Assembly (NCBI GenBank): GCA_964363305.1
Contig: CAYIHX010000044.1
Location: 1-28,815, forward strand
DNA from: CAYIHX01 sp964363305
GTDB taxonomy: Bacteria > Bdellovibrionota > UBA1018
DNA: 28,815 bases
Reading direction: 5' to 3'
Shown: in pieces, positions 25,103 to 28,815 of the stretch
Numbering within the stretch: position 1 is the first letter of the stretch
How the letters are laid out: each line of letters begins with the position of its first letter
The notes under the pieces: model-generated
The model's input: only the letters and a program-made list of their open reading frames with translations
Told to the model about the DNA's origin: nothing
The model's database searches: none
Program-made: the position numbers and the translations under genes

Positions 25103-25257
25103 TGCTCGGGTATCTGAGCAAATCCTGAGCCAAGAGAAGGGGTTAGACTGTGAGCTATTCCTCTTTCTCCACACTCAGGGGGGGCAGTTTACAATTGACT
25201 CAATAGGCACCATGTATTATTCGGTGCGTCGTAATATTTCATTTCTACGAGGAATCG

Positions 25258-25419
25258 ATGAACTCGAAAATTGCCTATTTTTTGCTCGCTTTGGTCGCCA
25301 TCGTCGGTGCGTTTCACGCAAAAGAGCCCCGAGTGACGGCTAAATCGTCCCAAGTAACCTCGCTTTCGGGTCAGGGTGACTCGGGTCAGAGTGGCTCGGG
25401 CCATGCAAGATCCTCCTGA
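25258..25419 (+). CDS. Small exported peptide, 53 residues
   Basis: The product starts MNSKIAYFLLALVAIVGAFHA, a good signal peptide or single membrane segment. It continues with a short polar tail rich in Ser, Gly and Gln (SLSGQGDSGQSGSGH). AGGA lies 5 bases before the ATG at 25258. It sits between the IS and the coiled-coil gene. The function is unknown. The strong ribosome-binding site and signal peptide favour a real gene. Confidence 0.5.
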   Translation: MNSKIAYFLLALVAIVGAFHAKEPRVTAKSSQVTSLSGQGDSGQSGSGHARSS

Positions 25420-25458
25420 GTACTTGAAATCGCTCGGGGTTTCTGGTGAATTAGCACT

Positions 25459-25866
25459 ATGGCAAAATCAAATAACGACGTGAAGAAGGTTCTCAATAGG
25501 GTGAAAACGGCGCAGGCTCAGCTGGAGCGCCTCTTGAAGGATCGCACCTGGGTGGAAGATGTCCGCAAGTACGCGGAAAAGCAGAAGGGTGAAGTGAAGC
25601 GCCTCTTGAAGGCGGACGCTTCGAAAGTGAAGACCTTTCTTGAGCGCGAGCGCAAACAGCTGGAAAAATTTCAAAGCGAGATTCCGGGCGAGCTGAAGAA
25701 GCTGGGAATGCTCGTTCAGGGCCAGAAAAAGGAGTTTAATCAGCTCCTGACCCGAATTCGCAAGAACGTCGTGGGGAAGACGGCCGGAAAGAAGTCGACG
25801 AAGCCCCGTCGGAAGTCGACGAAGGCTAAGACTGTTGCGGTCAACCCTCCGGCGTCCACCACCTAA
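25459..25866 (+). CDS. Basic coiled-coil protein of unknown function
   Basis: The 135-residue product is almost wholly helical. Residues about 5-100 are heptad-like and lysine-rich (KTAQAQLERLLKDRTWVEDV, KQKGEVKRLLKADASKVKTF, ERKQLEKFQSEIPGELKKLG). A strongly basic, Lys/Thr/Ser-rich tail (GKKSTKPRRKSTKAK) resembles histone-H1-like or phasin-like tails. It may bind nucleic acid or polymer surfaces, but no family match is certain. A hairpin terminator follows 29 bp after the stop. Confidence 0.6.
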   Translation: MAKSNNDVKKVLNRVKTAQAQLERLLKDRTWVEDVRKYAEKQKGEVKRLLKADASKVKTFLERERKQLEKFQSEIPGELKKLGMLVQGQKKEFNQLLTRIRKNVVGKTAGKKSTKPRRKSTKAKTVAVNPPASTT

Positions 25867-25895
25867 GTGAATTGAGCCAAAAGCACTCTTGAGGG

Positions 25896-25929
25896 GGTCG
25901 GGAGGAAATTCTTCTCGACCGTCTTTCTT
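25896..25929 (+). terminator. Intrinsic terminator before the infC transcript
   Basis: GGTCGGGAGG (25896-25905) pairs with CTTCTCGACC (25911-25920) over 10 bp with two G-T pairs and a 5-nt loop. It is followed by GTCTTTCTT. It separates the coiled-coil gene from the translation operon. Confidence 0.65.
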
Positions 25930-25956
25930 GACAGGCTCGCTCCGCCTCGGTAACTG
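25928..25956 (+). promoter_or_regulatory. Possible promoter of the infC operon
   Basis: A perfect -35 TTGACA (25928-25933) is followed after 17 bp by TAACTG, a weak -10 box. It directly follows a terminator and lies about 90 bp before infC, leaving room for a 5' leader, as is usual for this operon. Confidence 0.35.
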
Positions 25957-26043
25957 TCGGGAACATAAAGGGGCTTTTAGAACCTGAATGAAGAGTGGCC
26001 CATCCGGGTCAACACCAGGTTCCTCAACTCACTATTTTTACAA

Positions 26044-26739
26044 ATGGCTTTTATCCCATCCAATCCATCTAGTCCGTCAAGTCCTTCTGGTCCTCCTGGT
26101 TCATTTCCGCGTCCCCGTGGTCGAGGGTTCTTCCCGACTGCGAACAAGGATGAACATCGAATCAACGAGCGCATCCGTGTTCCGCAGGTGCGTTTGATTG
26201 ATGAAAAAGGGGGCCAGGTGGGTGTTGTTCCTACTTTTCAGGCACTTCAAATGGCTCGCGAACGCGGCCTTGATCTCATGGAAGTGTCTTCGACCTCGAG
26301 CCCGCCGGTCTGCAAGATTGTTGATTACGGCAAGTTCAAGTACGAGAAGAAAAAGAAGGAACACGAGGCGAAGAAGAAGCAGACCGTCATTAAGGTGAAG
26401 GAAGTGCAGCTTCGTCCGCAGACCGAAGAACACGATCTCGAGTACAAATTTAAGAATATTCGCCAGTTTCTCGAAGACGGGGACAAAGCGAAGATCACGA
26501 TTTTGTTTCGGGGGCGCGAGATTACCTACGTCGATCAGGGCTATAAGATCATGCGTGATCTTGCTGACAAAGTGAAAGATATCGGGATCGTGGAAGCGAA
26601 CCCGAAGCTGGAAGGCAAGAAGCTGATCATGATTTTGGCTCCTGCGGGGTCCAAAAAGCCTGGGGCGGCTGCAGCCATTGCGCCACGGCAGATCATCATT
26701 CCAGTTCGTCCCATTGGAGGGGGCGAATCGAATAAGTAG
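26044..26739 (+). CDS. infC: Translation initiation factor IF-3
   Basis: IF-3 binds the 30S subunit and checks start-codon and initiator tRNA. The family body runs from INERIRVPQVRLI to LIMILAP, with DLMEVSSTSSPPVCKIVDYG and AKITILFRGREITY clearly conserved. The 231-residue product is longer than the usual 170-180. An N-terminal extension of about 38 residues is rich in Ser, Pro and Gly, and a C-terminal tail of about 30 follows LAPAGSKKPG. The ATG at 26044 is the first ATG in frame and has no Shine-Dalgarno. A rarer start codon nearer residue 35 is possible, as infC often uses unusual starts. It heads the rpmI-rplT-pheS-pheT block. Confidence 0.93.
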   Translation: MAFIPSNPSSPSSPSGPPGSFPRPRGRGFFPTANKDEHRINERIRVPQVRLIDEKGGQVGVVPTFQALQMARERGLDLMEVSSTSSPPVCKIVDYGKFKYEKKKKEHEAKKKQTVIKVKEVQLRPQTEEHDLEYKFKNIRQFLEDGDKAKITILFRGREITYVDQGYKIMRDLADKVKDIGIVEANPKLEGKKLIMILAPAGSKKPGAAAAIAPRQIIIPVRPIGGGESNK

Positions 26740-26768
26740 GGCAGTTTGGTTCGAGTTTGTTTTACAAT

Positions 26769-26797
26769 GCCGTCCTCAAGAAGGTCTTCTTGACGGT
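26769..26797 (+). promoter_or_regulatory. Hairpin in the infC-rpmI gap
   Basis: TCAAGAAG (26776-26783) and CTTCTTGA (26786-26793) form a perfect inverted repeat, which can extend with flanking CCG/CGG across a bulge. It lies about 36 bp before rpmI. In other bacteria L20 represses its own operon by binding RNA in this region, so this may be an L20 target, though the sequence does not prove it. A TACAAT box is at 26763. Confidence 0.4.
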
Positions 26798-26829
26798 CAA
26801 CCTCAATCTGAAGTAGGGTCCGCAGATCT

Positions 26830-27030
26830 ATGAAGCTCAAAACGAAAAAAGCCGCTGCAAAGCGCTTCAAATTTACAGCGACTGGGAAAGTGAAATTCAA
26901 GCGAGCTGGCAAGCGCCATCTTCTCTCGAAGAAGTCACAGGGGCGGAAGCTGAAGCTCCGTGCAGCTGGATACATGATTCCCGGTGATGCAAATCATGTG
27001 ATTAAATGCATGCCGTACGGATCGAAATAG
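26830..27030 (+). CDS. rpmI: Ribosomal protein L35
   Basis: A 66-residue, very basic large-subunit protein. MKLKTKKAAAKRFKFTATG, then KFKRAGKRHLLSKKS and YMIPGDANHVIKCMPYG fit the family along its length. It lies between infC and rplT in the conserved order, with a 27-bp gap to rplT, and is translated as part of the same transcript. Confidence 0.97.
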   Translation: MKLKTKKAAAKRFKFTATGKVKFKRAGKRHLLSKKSQGRKLKLRAAGYMIPGDANHVIKCMPYGSK

Positions 27031-27057
27031 TCATTCGAAGGATTTTCAGGAGTAAGT

Positions 27058-27420
27058 ATGCCACGGGCAAAACGCGGGTTTAAACGTCGTCGTCGTCACA
27101 ATAAGATTTTGAAGAAAGCCGCAGGGTTTGTCTTCGGGTTGAAAAACAAGATTCGTCGCGCATCAGAAGCCGTCGATCGCGCGGGCGTTTATGCGTACCG
27201 AGATCGACGCGTCAAGAAGCGCGAGTTCCGGACTCTTTGGATCGCACGCCTCTCGGCGGCGGCCAGTGCCAATGATATCAGCTATAGCCGTCTCTTTGGT
27301 GCGTTGAAGAAGGCCCAGGTCGGGCTGGATCGCAAGGTTCTTTCGGACATCGCGATTCACGATCCTCGGGGTTTCTCGGCGATCATTGAGCAGGTTCGCA
27401 CTCAGGCTCCGGCTAACTAA
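27058..27420 (+). CDS. rplT: Ribosomal protein L20
   Basis: A 120-residue 23S-rRNA-binding assembly protein. MPRAKRGFKRRRRHNKILKK, the AGVYAYRDRRVKKREFRTLW segment and WIARLSAAASANDISYSRL are characteristic. L20 represses the operon in several bacteria. pheS begins 11 bp after the stop. AGGAG lies upstream of the ATG. Confidence 0.97.
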   Translation: MPRAKRGFKRRRRHNKILKKAAGFVFGLKNKIRRASEAVDRAGVYAYRDRRVKKREFRTLWIARLSAAASANDISYSRLFGALKKAQVGLDRKVLSDIAIHDPRGFSAIIEQVRTQAPAN

Positions 27421-27431
27421 GAGCTGACCCG

Positions 27432-28460
27432 ATGCTCGAGCAACTCGATCGAATTGGATCGGAGGCGCTTCGGGAAGTTCTGGCGGCTTCGAAACTTGAT
27501 GTTCTGGAGGGAGTTCGCATCCGCGTGCTCGGCAAGAAAGGCGCCTTGAGTGAAGTTCTCAAGGGCCTCGGGGCGACTGCTCCCGTCGATCGCCCTGTGA
27601 TCGGCGCGAAGGCCAATGAGTGGAAGAAGAAGATCGAGGATGCGCTGGATACCCGCAAAGGTGATCTAGAGGCTACCGCGCTCGATGCTCGACTCCAGTC
27701 CGAGCGAATCGATACGACGCTTCCTGCTCGGCTCGCTCATCGAGGAGCACTGCATCCGATTACTCAGACCTTGAATCGAATGGTCGAGATTTTTGCGCGC
27801 CTGGGTTTTGATATCGCGCTCGGGCCGGAAATCGAAACGGATTATCTCAACTTCGAAGCGGCCAATATTCCAAAAGATCATCCTGCTCGTGACATGCAGG
27901 ATACGTTCTTCATGGGCCCCGGAGTGGTGCTGCGAACCCATACGACTTCGATTCAAATGCGTGCCATGCGCGAGAGGAACCCCCCGATCCGGGTGCTGTG
28001 CCCCGGGGCGGTTTATCGCTGCGATAGCGATGCCACTCATTCACCGATGTTTCATCAGCTGGAAGGGTTGTTCATCGATCGGGGCGTCCGGATGAGCGAT
28101 CTCAAGGGAACGCTTGAGTTTTTCGCGCGCGAGATGTTTGGCGCGCAGACGAAGATTCGGATGCGGTCCAGTTTTTTTCCGTTCGTCGAACCGGGCTGTG
28201 AAATCGACGTCAGCTGTTTTTCATGCGGAAAAACGCCTCGGGATTCCTGCAGGATCTGCAAGGGGACGGGGTGGCTTGAGATTTTGGGAGCCGGCATGGT
28301 TCATCCCGCGCTTTTTGAAAAGGCGGGAATGGATAGGGCGGGTGGGTTGACCGGCTTCGCGTTTGGCATCGGCATCGATCGAGTTGCGCTTCTCCTGCAT
28401 GGCATTCCCGATCTTCGTTTGATGTTCGGGGGCGATTCCCGCTTCTTGAAGCAGTTCTAG
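27432..28460 (+). CDS. pheS: Phenylalanine-tRNA ligase, alpha subunit
   Basis: PheS is the catalytic subunit of the alpha2-beta2 enzyme that charges tRNA-Phe. The 342-residue product has an N-terminal coiled-coil tRNA-binding arm and a class II core: FDIALGPEIETDYLNFEAAN, then MQDTFF, VLRTHTTSIQMRAM, FHQLEGLFID, and GFAFGIGIDRVALLLHGI (motif 3). CFSCGKTPRDSCRICKGTGW has two CXXC pairs, a zinc-ribbon-like insertion known in some bacterial PheS. A terminator-like hairpin separates it from pheT. Confidence 0.97.
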   Translation: MLEQLDRIGSEALREVLAASKLDVLEGVRIRVLGKKGALSEVLKGLGATAPVDRPVIGAKANEWKKKIEDALDTRKGDLEATALDARLQSERIDTTLPARLAHRGALHPITQTLNRMVEIFARLGFDIALGPEIETDYLNFEAANIPKDHPARDMQDTFFMGPGVVLRTHTTSIQMRAMRERNPPIRVLCPGAVYRCDSDATHSPMFHQLEGLFIDRGVRMSDLKGTLEFFAREMFGAQTKIRMRSSFFPFVEPGCEIDVSCFSCGKTPRDSCRICKGTGWLEILGAGMVHPALFEKAGMDRAGGLTGFAFGIGIDRVALLLHGIPDLRLMFGGDSRFLKQF

Positions 28461-28488
28461 CCTTTCGCCTGAGGGCGAGAGGATTTTT
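28461..28488 (+). terminator. Terminator-like hairpin between pheS and pheT
   Basis: CCTTTCGCC (28461-28469) pairs with GGCGAGAGG (28474-28482) over 9 bp with one G-T pair and a 4-nt loop, followed by A and five T. It starts immediately after the pheS stop codon. The two subunits are needed in equal amounts, so partial termination or mRNA processing are possible roles. Confidence 0.55.
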
Positions 28489-28508
28489 CATCACCAGTCG
28501 AGGCAACG

Positions 28509-28815
28509 ATGCAGATCTCTTGGAAATGGCTCTCGGAACTCGTCGATCTCTCCTCTTTCAAAGCTCCGGCGGAGCTGGCCGAGCTGCTGACCGCCCGGGG
28601 CCTGGAGGTGGAAGAGATTCGTCCTCTTTCGAAGGGCTTTGAGCACGTGGTTGCGGTGCGGATCCTCGAGCGAAACAAACACCCTCAGGCCGACAAGCTG
28701 AGTATTTGTAGGGTGTCGCTGGGAAGCGGAGAGCCGTTGCAGATCGTGTGTGGTGCGCAGAACATGAAGGCCGGTGATATCGTCGCGCTCGCGCAGATCG
28801 GTGCGCATCTGCCGA
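28509..28815 (+). CDS. pheT: Phenylalanine-tRNA ligase, beta subunit (5' part)
   Basis: The first 102 residues of PheT are present before the window ends. MQISWKWLSELVDLSSF is the usual start. The tRNA-binding (EMAP-II-like OB) domain follows, with VVAVRILERNKHPQADKLSI, then CRVSLGSGEPLQIVCGAQNM and GDIVALAQIGAHLP. The rest, with the B3/B4 editing and FDX-ACB domains, lies outside. GAGGCAACG before the ATG is a weak ribosome-binding site. Confidence 0.93.
   Translation, partial: MQISWKWLSELVDLSSFKAPAELAELLTARGLEVEEIRPLSKGFEHVVAVRILERNKHPQADKLSICRVSLGSGEPLQIVCGAQNMKAGDIVALAQIGAHLP

Larger units (their letters stand above)
24080..25191 (-). mobile_element. Complete insertion sequence, about 1.1 kb
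   Basis: The element is bounded by 22-bp imperfect inverted repeats starting TAAACTG (24080-24101) and ending in CAGTTTA (25170-25191). It holds one transposase gene on the minus strand. No direct repeat of the target is seen at the flanks, so the copy is either old or has undergone recombination. The end at 41-62 belongs to a second copy. The right repeat has seven G where the other copy has AAGGGGG. Confidence 0.75.

Noticed and set aside
24072..25199. Target-site duplication around the IS
   Set aside because: The 8-9 bases on either side (AACGGTTT and CAATTGAC) do not match.

Overview
The window is bacterial chromosomal DNA of fairly high GC content. It holds housekeeping genes mixed with secreted-protein genes and accessory DNA. 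No rRNA, tRNA or CRISPR array was seen. The TCA-cycle genes, the infC-rpmI-rplT-pheS-pheT block, many small secreted proteins and an HNH endonuclease with an unusual linker suggest a Gram-negative of the Bdellovibrionota/Oligoflexia type. This placement is inferred from gene content only.

Layout: 1-62 carries the end of an insertion sequence (IS) whose body lies outside the window. 130-7680 holds a secreted protein, icd, an outer-membrane barrel protein, a scramblase-like protein, arfB, a lipoprotein, mdh and three secreted proteins. 7681-10204 is accessory: an AAA ATPase/nuclease gene with a perfect 14-bp hairpin in front of it, a truncated gene copy ending in a terminator, and an XRE regulator plus nucleotidyltransferase pair resembling a toxin-antitoxin module. 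10205-12298 holds an HEXXH secreted protein and map. 12299-14446 holds a second AAA ATPase/nuclease gene, again behind a perfect hairpin (15 bp) and again next to gene debris. 14459-15535 is an HNH endonuclease gene. 15595-15724 is a defective assembly join made of homopolymer G/C and ten Ns. 15776-24082 holds sucC-sucD, a GNAT protein, an FAD-linked oxidase, a Tat-exported carotenoid oxygenase, ndk and nadE. 24080-25191 is a complete IS whose terminal repeat supplies the nadE stop codon. 25258-28815 holds two small unknown genes and infC-rpmI-rplT-pheS-pheT (pheT is cut by the window end).

How the genes work together: icd, sucCD and mdh encode three TCA-cycle steps (isocitrate to 2-oxoglutarate, succinyl-CoA to succinate, malate to oxaloacetate). 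ndk and nadE supply nucleotides and NAD. infC to pheT serve translation. The most unusual feature is the repeated design of the two accessory ATPase loci. Each encodes an AAA_14/DUF4143-type ATPase with a C-terminal PD-(D/E)XK-like motif. Each lies 24-33 bp downstream of a long perfect hairpin of its own sequence, lacks a clear ribosome-binding site, and abuts truncated gene remnants. This may be a hairpin-marked mobile cassette or a self-recognising defence or regulatory gene.
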